Below are positions 1-5,338 of a stretch of DNA of 5,357 nucleotides, piece after piece. The notes under the pieces were generated by a model, which had not been told where the DNA came from, did no database searches, and worked only from the letters and a program-made list of their open reading frames with translations. Numbering within the stretch: position 1 is the stretch's first letter; every line of letters begins with the position of its first letter. Both the position numbers and the translations under genes were made by a program. The DNA comes from DATBDM01 sp036269915. Lineage in GTDB: Bacteria > Actinomycetota > Thermoleophilia > Solirubrobacterales > Solirubrobacteraceae. Location of the stretch: NCBI GenBank assembly GCA_036269915.1, contig DATBDM010000072.1:1-5357 (forward strand). Reading direction: 5' to 3'.

Positions 1-1071
1 GAGGTACGAGGACGGACCGTCGAGCTGCCCGGCGACGCCGTGGTCGAGGGCCAGCTTGATGCAGCGGACCGCGTCGATGACGATGCCGGCGGAGTTCGGC
101 GAGTCCCACACCTCGAGCTTGAGCTCGGCGGTCAGCGGGACGTCGCCGAACGCGGCGCCCTCGAGCCGGATGTGGGCCCACTTGCGGTCGGTCAGCCACG
201 GCACGTAGTCCGACGGGCCGACGTGAACGTCGCCCGGCGCGAGCTCGTCCTCGAGGATCGAGGTGACCGCGTTGGTCTTGGAGATCTTCTTGGACTCCAG
301 CCGCTCGCGCTCGAGCATGTTGTAGAAGTCCATGTTGCCGCCGACGTTGAGCTGCGACGTGCGCTGCAGCTTCACGCCGCGGTCGCCGAACAGCCGCGCC
401 AGCGTGCGGTGGACGATCGTCGCGCCGACCTGGGACTTGATGTCGTCGCCGATGATCGGCAGCCCGGCCTTGAGGAAGCGGTTGTTCCAGTAGTCCTCGC
501 GGGCGATGAACACCGGGATGCAGTTCACGAAGCCGCAGCCGGCCTCGAGGACCTGCTCGACGTACCACTTCGTCGCCTGCTCGGAGCCGACCGGGAGGTA
601 GGAGACGACGACGTCCGTGCGCGTGTCCTTGAGGATCTGGACGATGTCGGCCGTGGAGCCCTCGGCCTTGGTGATCTTCTCCTTGAGGTACTTGCCGAGA
701 CCGTCGTGGGTCATCCCGCGGTGGACCGGGATGCCGAGGTTCGGCACGTCCTCCTCGACGAAGCGGATCGTGTTGTTCTGGCCGGACCAGATCGCCTCGG
801 AGAGGTCCTTGCCGACCTTCTCGGAGTCGATGTCGAAGGCGGCGGAGAACTCGATGTCGGAGATCCGGTAGCCGCCGAGGTCGACGTGCATGAGACCGGG
901 CACGCGCTCGTTCGGGTCCGCGTCCTTGTAGTACTGCACGCCCTGTACGAAGGCGTTCGCGCAGTTGCCGACGCCGATGATGGCGACGCGGACCTTGTCC
1001 TTCGAGTGCCGCCCCTTCCCGTTGGTCGGCGCGTCCAGGATCGTCCCGCCGTCGTGTCCCCTACTGGCCAA
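1..1071 (-). CDS. ino1: Inositol-1-phosphate (inositol-3-phosphate) synthase, actinobacterial type, C-terminus cut by the window edge
   Basis: This NAD-dependent cytosolic enzyme converts glucose-6-phosphate to 1D-myo-inositol 3-phosphate (inositol-1-phosphate), the source of inositol for phosphatidylinositol and, in many actinobacteria, mycothiol. The 357 visible residues show the NAD-binding GVGNC loop (33-37), SYLPVGSE (157-164), GDDIKSQVGAT (208-218), LNVGGNMDF (241-249), LESKKISKT with the conserved active-site lysines (258-266), and KLEVWDSPNSAG (318-329). This order matches the M. tuberculosis Ino1 type (about 367 aa). The reading frame is open at position 1, so only a short C-terminal end should be missing. 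No ATG or GTG fits the N-terminus. The chosen start is TTG at 1071-1069, with GGAAAG at 1087-1082 ten bases upstream. It lies 29 nt after the stop of the phosphatidyltransferase gene and gives a polar N-terminal extension of about 26 residues before the Rossmann strand. The product is certain; the exact start is less so. Confidence 0.96.
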   Translation of the reverse strand, partial: MASRGHDGGTILDAPTNGKGRHSKDKVRVAIIGVGNCANAFVQGVQYYKDADPNERVPGLMHVDLGGYRISDIEFSAAFDIDSEKVGKDLSEAIWSGQNNTIRFVEEDVPNLGIPVHRGMTHDGLGKYLKEKITKAEGSTADIVQILKDTRTDVVVSYLPVGSEQATKWYVEQVLEAGCGFVNCIPVFIAREDYWNNRFLKAGLPIIGDDIKSQVGATIVHRTLARLFGDRGVKLQRTSQLNVGGNMDFYNMLERERLESKKISKTNAVTSILEDELAPGDVHVGPSDYVPWLTDRKWAHIRLEGAAFGDVPLTAELKLEVWDSPNSAGIVIDAVRCIKLALDHGVAGQLDGPSSYL

Positions 1072-1081
1072 GTGGTGCTCG

Positions 1082-1087
1082 CTTTCC
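1082..1087 (-). promoter_or_regulatory. Ribosome binding site for ino1 (supports a TTG start)
   Basis: GGAAAG on the minus strand, 10 nt before the TTG at 1071-1069. It matters because ino1 has no in-frame ATG or GTG before the NAD-binding loop. The match to the Shine-Dalgarno consensus is only partial, so translation coupled to the gene just upstream is also likely. Confidence 0.45.
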
Positions 1088-1100
1088 GCAGGTGAATGGT

Positions 1101-1742
1101 TCAGGTGGCCGGTGCGGCGGCGATGAGTTGCTTCCGCACGTGCCAGATGCGCTGCACGACCGTGACGATCGAGAGCGCTGCCAAGACGTACACCGCCGGC
1201 GCCAGAAGTTCCACGTCGACGATCCCCGCGCCCTTGGCGAGCACGAGGCCGATCGACAGGATCACGACCCGGACGGGCCGGTCGGCGATGCCGACCTTGC
1301 ACTCCACCCCGAGCGCCTCCGCGCGGGCCCGGGTGTAGGAGACCATCAGCGAGGCGAGCACGGCGAGGACCACCGCGGCGACCGCCAGATCGTCGCCCTG
1401 CTTGGAGAAGTAGGCGCCGACCGCGGTGAGCACGATGCCCTCCTCGATGCGGTCGAGCGTGGAGTCGAGGAACGCCCCGAACGGCGTGCCCTTGCCCGAC
1501 ATGCGCGAGTAGCGGCCGTCGAGCGTGTCGCAGACCGAGCCGACGATGAAGGCCAGGCCGCCGAGGACCCACTGCTCCCGCCAGACGAGCACCGCGGCCA
1601 CCACGCAGAGCGCGAAGCCGGTCAGGGAGATCGCGTTCGGGGTCAGGCGCGACTCGATCAGGCGGTTGCGCATCGACGCCTGGTAGTCGCGCGCGGAAGG
1701 GCGGCCGCCGCTGGGCGGACGCTCGACGGGAGGGGTGGCCAC
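1101..1742 (-). CDS. CDP-alcohol phosphatidyltransferase, probable phosphatidylinositol-phosphate synthase
   Basis: A 213-residue integral membrane enzyme. The full CDP-alcohol phosphotransferase signature is seen at 72-97: D72, D75-G76, R80, G89, D93 and D97 in the D-x2-D-G-x3-R-x8-G-x3-D-x3-D pattern, whose aspartates bind metal and the CDP group. The Ala usually found before the Arg is Ser79. About six hydrophobic segments fit the family (roughly 37-54, 57-70, 101-118, 120-136, 155-172, 176-197). Known relatives move an alcohol onto CDP-diacylglycerol. Because ino1 lies next in the same operon, inositol-1-phosphate is the inferred acceptor, giving phosphatidylinositol phosphate. Phosphatidylglycerol-phosphate synthase is the main alternative. 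The start taken is GTG at 1742-1740, 11 nt after the PAP2 stop and without a clear ribosome binding site, so coupling is likely. A later ATG at residue 24 would remove the conserved-looking segment ARDYQASMR and is less attractive. Confidence 0.88.
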   Translation of the reverse strand: MATPPVERPPSGGRPSARDYQASMRNRLIESRLTPNAISLTGFALCVVAAVLVWREQWVLGGLAFIVGSVCDTLDGRYSRMSGKGTPFGAFLDSTLDRIEEGIVLTAVGAYFSKQGDDLAVAAVVLAVLASLMVSYTRARAEALGVECKVGIADRPVRVVILSIGLVLAKGAGIVDVELLAPAVYVLAALSIVTVVQRIWHVRKQLIAAAPAT

Positions 1743-1753
1743 GGGCAGACAGC

Positions 1754-2533
1754 CTACGCGCCGGCCGGCTGCGGCGCGCGGTCCCACGCCCACGCGTCGG
1801 GGCGCGCACGGGAGAGCAGGCCGGCGGCGAACGCGGCGGCGACGGCCGCGGTGAGGGCGCCGAGGGCGGCGTCGACCCACCAGTGGTTGGCGGTCGCGAC
1901 CACGACCCAGGTCAGCATCAGCGGGTACAGCGACCACAGCACGGCGGCCCAGCGGCGGCGGACCATGCGGGCCATGGGGATGCCGAGCATGAGCGCGAAG
2001 CAGACGTGCATCGACGGCACCGCGGCATAGGGGTTGACGAGCACGGCGCCGATGCCGCTGCTGGCGCTCGCGCCGGTGAGACCGCGGACCGAGTCCGAGA
2101 AGCCGAGCCCGGGTAGCAGTCGCGGCGGAGCGGTCGGGAACAGCACGTAGAGGATGAGCGCCAGGCCCATGGCCACCATGAACATGTTGCGCACGAAGTA
2201 GAAGCGCTCGTTGCGGCGCAGGTAGATCCAGGCGAGCGCGATCGTGGTGACGACGAAGTGCGAGTTGACGTACATCCAGCTCGAGACGTCGATCAGCCAC
2301 TCGTGCGCGCGCGCGAAGCGCTGGATGTCCGGCTCCACGAACAGGTGCAGGCCGCGCTCGAAGGCGACGATGTCGTGCGCGTTGGCGAACGCGGTCGCGA
2401 CGCGGTCGTCGACGATGCCGCGGACGATCCGGTAGACGTAGTACGCGCCGCAGAACAGGACGATCTGACGCAGCCAATCGCCCCAGCCGCGCGGCAGGAT
2501 GCGGGTGCCGAGCTGCTGGATCCGACTCACCAT
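1754..2533 (-). CDS. PAP2_3 (Aur1/inositolphosphotransferase-like) membrane phosphatase
   Basis: A 259-residue multi-pass membrane protein of the PAP2 superfamily, PAP2_3 branch. Motifs in order are AFERGLHLFVEPDIQ (57-71), typical of the branch's N-terminal part; FPTAPPRLL (132-140), standing for the first phosphatase motif; PSMHV (173-177) with the general-acid-type His176; and ANHWWVD (215-221) with the nucleophile-type His217 and Asp221. All expected catalytic positions are present. The family removes phosphate from lipid phosphates or moves phospho-alcohol groups between lipids, on the outer face of the membrane in most members. It lies 11 nt before a probable phosphatidylinositol-phosphate synthase, so dephosphorylation of that lipid is a reasonable inference; phosphoinositol transfer is the alternative. 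The start is ATG at 2533, directly followed by an in-frame GTG; no good ribosome binding site is seen. The stop is TAG. Confidence 0.9.
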   Translation of the reverse strand: MVSRIQQLGTRILPRGWGDWLRQIVLFCGAYYVYRIVRGIVDDRVATAFANAHDIVAFERGLHLFVEPDIQRFARAHEWLIDVSSWMYVNSHFVVTTIALAWIYLRRNERFYFVRNMFMVAMGLALILYVLFPTAPPRLLPGLGFSDSVRGLTGASASSGIGAVLVNPYAAVPSMHVCFALMLGIPMARMVRRRWAAVLWSLYPLMLTWVVVATANHWWVDAALGALTAAVAAAFAAGLLSRARPDAWAWDRAPQPAGA

Positions 2534-2587
2534 CGGCCGTCAGCCTAATGGGCTCCAAGCCGCCGTCCCAGTGAGGTTAACCGGTGT

Positions 2588-4180
2588 TCATCGGGTCGAG
2601 CTGAGCGCCGCGCCGCACGACGCCGAGCGTCGCTCGCCGAGCGCGAAGTGCGCTCGGACCACCACGGGGCCCGCCTGCGTGGGGTCGACGCGCGTCCAGC
2701 CGTCGGGCGCCCGCGAGACGCAGCCGCCCGTCGCGCTCCAGTAGCGCGTGAAGCGCTGGCGTACCACCGTCGGCCCGCTCGCCTCGACCTCGAACCCGTC
2801 CGGGCCGGCGGCCAGCATCCGCGCCCCGTCGGAGGCCGGCGGCTCGGTGTCGCGGACCTCGTAGATGCGCCAGCCGGGCGGGTGGTCGGCGAGCCGGAGG
2901 TAGGGCAGGCCGCGGCGCACGAGCCGCGCCTCGGCCTGCGCCGAGTAGTCGAGCGGCGCCGACGGCAGCGCCACCCAGCGCACGGCGTTGCGGCGCAGCC
3001 AGCGGTGGTAGATCGCCGGCGTGAGGCGGCGGCCGTCGTAGAAGATCGGGTTGGCCTTCTCGTCGAGCTGGCGCTCCCAGCCGCGCGCGAGCGGCACCTC
3101 GGAGGCGAGGTAGGCGGCCTCCCAGTGGTTGTGGGTGAACGCGACCTCGACCCGTTCGCCGGGGCGGGCGGCCTTGGCGAGGAACTCGCGCGGGGCGGTG
3201 AAGAAGCTCGCCTGCGTCGAGGGGTCGTCCTGGGCCTCGCCGACGGCGCGAACGGCAGGCAGCCAGGCGAGGTAGACGAGCACGGCGACGACGACACCGC
3301 GCAGCAGCCGGCTGCCGCCGATCCCCTCGCGCCGCGGGGCGAGCAGCAGCGCGACCGGGCCGAGCAGCACCGGCAGCCGCAGGGCGTTCTGCCCGAAGGT
3401 GTTGGGGACCGCGAAGGACAGCGCGAGCATCCCGACCGCGAGCAGCCCCGCCGCCCACCACGCGCGCCGGGCGGGTGCAAGCAGCAGCAGGCCGGCGACC
3501 GAGATGGCGAGCATCGGCCAGAACGCGCTGGCGACGAAGCGGTCGTCCCCGCCTTCCGGGAACAGCAGGGCGAGCGTGGCGCCGCCGGCGAGCACGGGAA
3601 CGCCGAGCAGCGCCGCGCGCGGCAGCGCGTCGCGGCGCGCCACCACGCGCGCGATCGCGGCCAGCAGCAGGAACGCGCCGGCGACCGGGCTGGCCAGGAC
3701 GCAGCCGAGCGCGAGCGCCGCCGCGGCGGCTCCCCACGCGCGGCCGGGGCGCTCGAGCGCGGCCCACGCCGCGACGGCCAGCGCGATCCCCAGCACGAAC
3801 GGCATCCGGCCGATCACCAGGTTCGACAAGACGCCAAGGGCGAACAGCCAGGTCGCGGCGGTCGCGGCGGCGGGGCGATCGGCCGCGCCGCGCTGCGCGA
3901 GCGGGGCGAGCAGCGCGACGGCCGCGACGGCCGACAGCGCGCCGGCCCACAGCGGCCCCGGCCATACGCTCAGGGGCGCGAACGCCAGCGAGTAGCCGAG
4001 CACGTGATGGCCGCCGTACCACTGGGCGTTCCAGACGGTCAGACCTTCGTGCGTGAACAGCCACGCGCGGTACGTGTGGCCCGCCATGTCGGCGGTCGCG
4101 GGCGCCCAGACGAGGTAGGCCGCCGCTGCGAGCGCCGTGGCGAGCACGGGCGCATGGCGGTGCGTGAGCGCGCGCCGCAT
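2588..4180 (-). CDS. Large multi-pass membrane protein with GT-C-like N-terminus and soluble C-terminal domain, function unknown
   Basis: A 530-residue protein. Residues 1-310 hold about eleven or twelve hydrophobic segments (near 10-28, 62-78, 79-96, 107-123, 126-141, 149-165, 165-181, 187-207, 220-236, 240-258, 264-281, 292-310). After the first helix comes DMAGHTYRAW (31-40), then WNAQWYGGHHVLGYS (50-64). An acidic residue in this first outer loop is the hallmark of GT-C polyprenyl-phosphate-sugar glycosyltransferases and of related membrane proteins such as the PTPS-related and YfhO-like groups. Residues 311-530 are hydrophilic and probably outside, with NHWEAAYLA (351-359), ARGWERQLDEK (365-375) and LDYSAQAEA (410-418). 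Two cysteines (487, 522) could pair. It sits 31 nt after the CAP gene and 54 nt before the PAP2 gene, so it is in the operon. Glycosylation of a lipid or cell-wall precursor is possible, but I cannot assign a reaction. The ATG at 4180 has only a weak upstream ribosome binding site. Confidence 0.8.
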   Translation of the reverse strand: MRRALTHRHAPVLATALAAAAYLVWAPATADMAGHTYRAWLFTHEGLTVWNAQWYGGHHVLGYSLAFAPLSVWPGPLWAGALSAVAAVALLAPLAQRGAADRPAAATAATWLFALGVLSNLVIGRMPFVLGIALAVAAWAALERPGRAWGAAAAALALGCVLASPVAGAFLLLAAIARVVARRDALPRAALLGVPVLAGGATLALLFPEGGDDRFVASAFWPMLAISVAGLLLLAPARRAWWAAGLLAVGMLALSFAVPNTFGQNALRLPVLLGPVALLLAPRREGIGGSRLLRGVVVAVLVYLAWLPAVRAVGEAQDDPSTQASFFTAPREFLAKAARPGERVEVAFTHNHWEAAYLASEVPLARGWERQLDEKANPIFYDGRRLTPAIYHRWLRRNAVRWVALPSAPLDYSAQAEARLVRRGLPYLRLADHPPGWRIYEVRDTEPPASDGARMLAAGPDGFEVEASGPTVVRQRFTRYWSATGGCVSRAPDGWTRVDPTQAGPVVVRAHFALGERRSASCGAALSSTR

Positions 4181-4211
4181 GGCGCGGAGCCTAGCCCTTG
4201 GAGATGTGCGG

Positions 4212-4712
4212 CTAACGCGCGAAGTCGCCGGTGACCACGCACGCGCGGCCCTGGCCGAGGCCGCCGGTGCGGCGCGCGATGCCGGCGCGGTGCAGCGAGC
4301 GCGACATCAGGATCGCCCGGTGCGGCGGGGAATGCATCCACATCGAGACGATCTGGTGCGACGCGTGGCGACCGCAGCGCGACATCCACGCGAGCGTCTC
4401 ACCGACGGTGCGGGCGCGGACGAAGCGGTGGATGCGCGTGGCGAACGAGCCGCCGTTGCGCGAGGAGTGCGCGAAGTAGTTGCCCACGAGCATCTCGCGC
4501 GTGTGGAAGTCCGCGGCGCGGGCGAGCGGCGCGGACATCCGCATCGGCCGCAGTCCCGCGGCGGTGCGATGACGGTTGATCTTGCGGACGACGCTGCGCT
4601 CGAGCCCATCCATGCGCGGGCCGCCCGCGTGCGCGGCGGGCGGGGGGACGATCAGGGCCGTCACGAGGACGGCGAGAAGGCATGCAGGGGCGAGCGACAG
4701 CGGGATGCGCAT
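4212..4712 (-). CDS. Secreted CAP/SCP-domain protein
   Basis: A 166-residue protein with a classical signal peptide: positive MR, a hydrophobic core at about 8-22, and a probable cleavage after AHA (27-29). The mature part is one small CAP (SCP/PR-1) domain. Motifs are NYFAHSS (78-84) with His82, VGETLAWM (103-110) with Glu105, and MWMHSPPHRAIL (124-135) with His131, which are the usual cavity residues. Cys113 and Cys158 could form a disulfide outside the cell. Bacterial CAP proteins are common in high-GC Gram-positives; their biochemical role is generally unknown, with lipid binding shown for some eukaryotic members. It is the first gene of the apparent five-gene operon. The ATG at 4712 is preceded by GAGAGG at a good distance, which fixes the start. 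The stop is TAG, 31 nt before the next gene. Its link to inositol lipid genes may be functional or just positional. Confidence 0.88.
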   Translation of the reverse strand: MRIPLSLAPACLLAVLVTALIVPPPAAHAGGPRMDGLERSVVRKINRHRTAAGLRPMRMSAPLARAADFHTREMLVGNYFAHSSRNGGSFATRIHRFVRARTVGETLAWMSRCGRHASHQIVSMWMHSPPHRAILMSRSLHRAGIARRTGGLGQGRACVVTGDFAR

Positions 4713-4722
4713 GAGCGGACGA

Positions 4723-4728
4723 CCTCTC
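4723..4728 (-). promoter_or_regulatory. Ribosome binding site for the CAP gene
   Basis: GAGAGG on the minus strand, 10 nt before the ATG at 4712. It is the best Shine-Dalgarno match of the five genes, as expected for the first gene of an operon whose later members may rely on coupling. Confidence 0.65.
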
Positions 4729-4815
4729 GACCGGCCGCTGGGAGGCAGCCGGGTGGGGGTTCAGGACACCCTTCCGTGGTCCGTATGTGCGGGCCGTGCA
4801 GCAGACGCGCAGTCC

Positions 4816-4830
4816 GTCGCGGCGCGCGAC
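4816..4830. repeat. Perfect hairpin, 6-bp arms with 3-nt loop
   Basis: GTCGCG and CGCGAC flank GCG. There is no T-run on either side, so it is not an intrinsic terminator. It lies 104-118 nt before the CAP start. Confidence 0.6.
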
Positions 4831-4834
4831 CCTA

Positions 4835-4879
4835 GCACCCGTACTCGGCAGAATGCCTGGAGACTTGAATCCCGGGTGC
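4835..4879. repeat. 7-bp inverted repeat enclosing two small hairpins (possible three-way junction)
   Basis: The outer arms GCACCCG (4835-4841) and CGGGTGC (4873-4879) are perfectly complementary. Inside lie GGCA-GAA-TGCC (4847-4857) and, one base later, GGA/TCC arms (4859-4861 and 4870-4872) that abut the outer stem. Together this could fold as a three-way junction on either strand. On the plus strand it vaguely resembles a shrunken tRNA (7-bp acceptor, TA next, T-arm-like TTGAATCC, then a lone A), but it is far too short for a tRNA gene. Function unknown. Confidence 0.45.
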
Positions 4880-4940
4880 AAGGTTTCGTGCAGGCGTTTG
4901 CAGGTCCTTCTTTGCTGGCTGGGTCGGCGGTCGTTCCCGG

Positions 4941-5002
4941 CGAACGTCAACCCCGGCTGGGTAGGGCGGTGAGGGCTCGGGCGGCGGCGGCGGGAAACGT
5001 CG
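4941..5002 (+). repeat. Direct repeat copy A (62 nt)
   Basis: This is nearly identical to copy B at 5114-5172. The copies differ by one G/A change (4969 versus 5142) and one CGG triplet (A has one more in its CGG run). Identity stops inside the left arm of the hairpin, right after AACGTCG. The right-hand arm then regains the shared CGACGTTGACC. The triplet difference looks like replication slippage. Confidence 0.92.
4959..4981 (+). other. Potential G-quadruplex in repeat A
   Basis: Four GGG runs start at 4959, 4964, 4973 and 4979, with loops TA, CGGTGA and CTC. A fifth GGG run is at 4992. This meets the standard G3 with loops of 1-7 rule. Whether it folds is not known. Confidence 0.6.
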
Positions 5003-5037
5003 GTCGCGTGGTCGCCGGCGGACGTGGAACCGACGTT
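4996..5037. repeat. Hairpin H1 (42 nt)
   Basis: The arms AACGTCGGT (4996-5004) and ACCGACGTT (5029-5037) pair perfectly over 9 bp. The interior holds a near-palindrome centred on GCCGGC (5011-5023) with GTC/GAC ends. It is followed by GACC. Confidence 0.8.
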
Positions 5038-5056
5038 GACCACCCTCACGGTGTCG

Positions 5057-5097
5057 GACGTCGGCGCGAGCGCCGGCGGCACGGACGGACCGACGTT
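5057..5097. repeat. Hairpin H2 (41 nt), followed by a short T-run
   Basis: The arms GACGTCGG (5057-5064) and CCGACGTT (5090-5097) pair over 8 positions with one terminal G-T. A nested GGCGC-GA-GCGCC hairpin (5063-5074) competes with the outer arms. T residues occupy 5096-5100, so on the plus strand it has a slight terminator look, but the run is short and the hairpin has a large interior. Confidence 0.65.
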
Positions 5098-5113
5098 TTT
5101 CGCCGGGCGCCGC

Positions 5114-5172
5114 CGAACGTCAACCCCGGCTGGGTAGGGCGATGAGGGCTCGGGCGGCGGCGGGAAACGTCG
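5114..5172 (+). repeat. Direct repeat copy B (59 nt)
   Basis: Partner of copy A at 4941-5002, with one substitution and one CGG triplet fewer. Both copies end at the shared left arm AACGTCG of a hairpin whose later bases diverge. Confidence 0.92.
5132..5154 (+). other. Potential G-quadruplex in repeat B
   Basis: The GGG runs start at 5132, 5137, 5146 and 5152 with loops TA, CGATGA and CTC. A fifth run is at 5162. The only base that differs from copy A falls in a loop, so every G-run is kept. Confidence 0.6.
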
Positions 5173-5206
5173 AATGCTCGCCACGCGAGCACGACGATTC
5201 GACGTT
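5166..5206. repeat. Hairpin H3 (41 nt), two nested perfect stems
   Basis: The outer arms AACGTCGAAT (5166-5175) and ATTCGACGTT (5197-5206) pair perfectly over 10 bp. Inside, TGCTCGC-CAC-GCGAGCA (5175-5191) makes a second perfect 7-bp stem with a 3-nt loop; position 5175 can serve either stem. A 5-nt CGACG bulge (5192-5196) separates the two stems on the right side. It is followed by GACC. Confidence 0.85.
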
Positions 5207-5225
5207 GACCTCGTCTATCGATGCG

Positions 5226-5266
5226 AACGTCGAACGGTCCGCCGCCCGGCGGGACGGTTCGACGTA
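5226..5266. repeat. Hairpin H4 (41 nt)
   Basis: The arms ACGTCGAAC (5227-5235) and GTTCGACGT (5257-5265) pair perfectly over 9 bp. After one G-G mismatch GTCC (5237-5240) pairs with GGAC (5252-5255), followed by further GCC/GGC pairing with a bulge. The right flank reads AATCC instead of TGACC. Confidence 0.82.
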
Positions 5267-5282
5267 ATCCGCCCGATTCGGA

Positions 5283-5326
5283 GCGCGCGGCCGGGATAGC
5301 GTCGCACCGCCCACGCGCGCGGCCGG
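5283..5326 (+). repeat. Short direct repeat GCGCGCGGCCGG, two copies
   Basis: Identical 12-mers lie at 5283-5294 and 5315-5326, the second inside H5. In such G+C-rich DNA this may be chance. Confidence 0.5.
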
Positions 5327-5338
5327 CAATGCGACGTT
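5298..5338. repeat. Hairpin H5 (41 nt)
   Basis: The arms AGCGTCGCA (5298-5306) and TGCGACGTT (5330-5338) pair over 9 positions, one of them G-T. The inner arms CCGC (5307-5310) and GCGG (5319-5322) pair. It is followed by GACC and then exactly 15 more nt to the window end. There is no copy of the G-rich leader in front of it. Confidence 0.7.

Larger units (their letters stand above)
4713..4940. other. Gene-free upstream region of the operon, with several hairpins
   Basis: No credible coding frame is seen. The operon promoter should be here or further right, but I find no -35/-10 pair worth calling; TAGGGT on the minus strand (4834-4829) could be a -10 but has no good -35 partner. Perfect or near-perfect inverted repeats are dense: GGAC/GTCC at 4764-4767 and 4779-4782, extendable with one bulge; a strong hairpin at 4816-4830 (6-bp arms, 3-nt loop); and a nested set at 4835-4879. 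If transcribed leftward these would form a folded 5' leader for the CAP gene. No known riboswitch core was recognised. Confidence 0.5.
4941..5097. repeat. Composite repeat unit I: leader, hairpin, 19-nt linker, hairpin
   Basis: This 157-nt unit has a 55-nt leader starting CGAACGTCAACC, hairpin H1 (4996-5037), a 19-nt linker beginning GACC (5038-5056), and hairpin H2 (5057-5097). The same architecture recurs at 5114-5266. The 4-nt length difference is fully explained by one extra CGG triplet in the leader and one extra base in H1. No open frame with coding character crosses it. I do not recognise the element. Confidence 0.75.
5114..5266. repeat. Composite repeat unit II: leader, hairpin, 19-nt linker, hairpin
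   Basis: This 153-nt unit mirrors unit I: leader (5114-5165), H3 (5166-5206), a 19-nt linker starting GACC (5207-5225), and H4 (5226-5266). The 16 nt between the two units (5098-5113) are G+C-rich and unremarkable. The linker and the inner parts of the hairpins differ strongly in sequence from unit I while lengths are kept. Confidence 0.75.

Noticed and set aside
219..232. Palindrome CGACGTGAACGTCG resembling the hairpin arms.
   Set aside because: It encodes conserved Ino1 residues (GDVHVG) and stands alone, so it is best seen as coincidence.
40..1095. A 351-codon open frame on the plus strand across ino1.
   Set aside because: It is antisense to an unmistakable Ino1; its product is Asp/Arg/Val/Leu-rich with no domain.
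2534..2587. Terminator or promoter in the 54-nt gap, with GGTTAACC at 2575-2582 and a small AGCC/GGCT repeat.
   Set aside because: The stems are only 4 bp and no T-run follows; no promoter pair is visible.
2648..4234. A 528-codon open frame on the plus strand, antisense to the membrane protein gene.
   Set aside because: Its product is a low-complexity Arg/Gly/Ala/Glu-rich chain without recognisable motifs. It is the usual antisense shadow in very G+C-rich DNA, and the minus-strand gene has clear membrane segments.
4835..4880. tRNA gene.
   Set aside because: It is only about 45 nt, with no anticodon arm and an imperfect T-loop.
5026..5056. ECF-type promoter (GGAACC with a downstream GTGTC).
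   Set aside because: The match is short, falls inside a hairpin arm and linker, and is not kept in unit II.
5057..5100. Intrinsic terminator on the plus strand (H2 plus T-run).
   Set aside because: The T-run is only five bases and overlaps the stem, the interior is large, and no plus-strand gene ends here.
5120..5329. A 69-codon minus-strand open frame within the hairpin region.
   Set aside because: It runs across three hairpins, has no ribosome binding site or motif, and its residues simply mirror the palindromes.
4996..5338. Integron attC sites.
   Set aside because: GTTGACC only partly resembles the GTTRRRY core, no RYYYAAC partner is found in the right place, and no gene cassettes lie between the hairpins.
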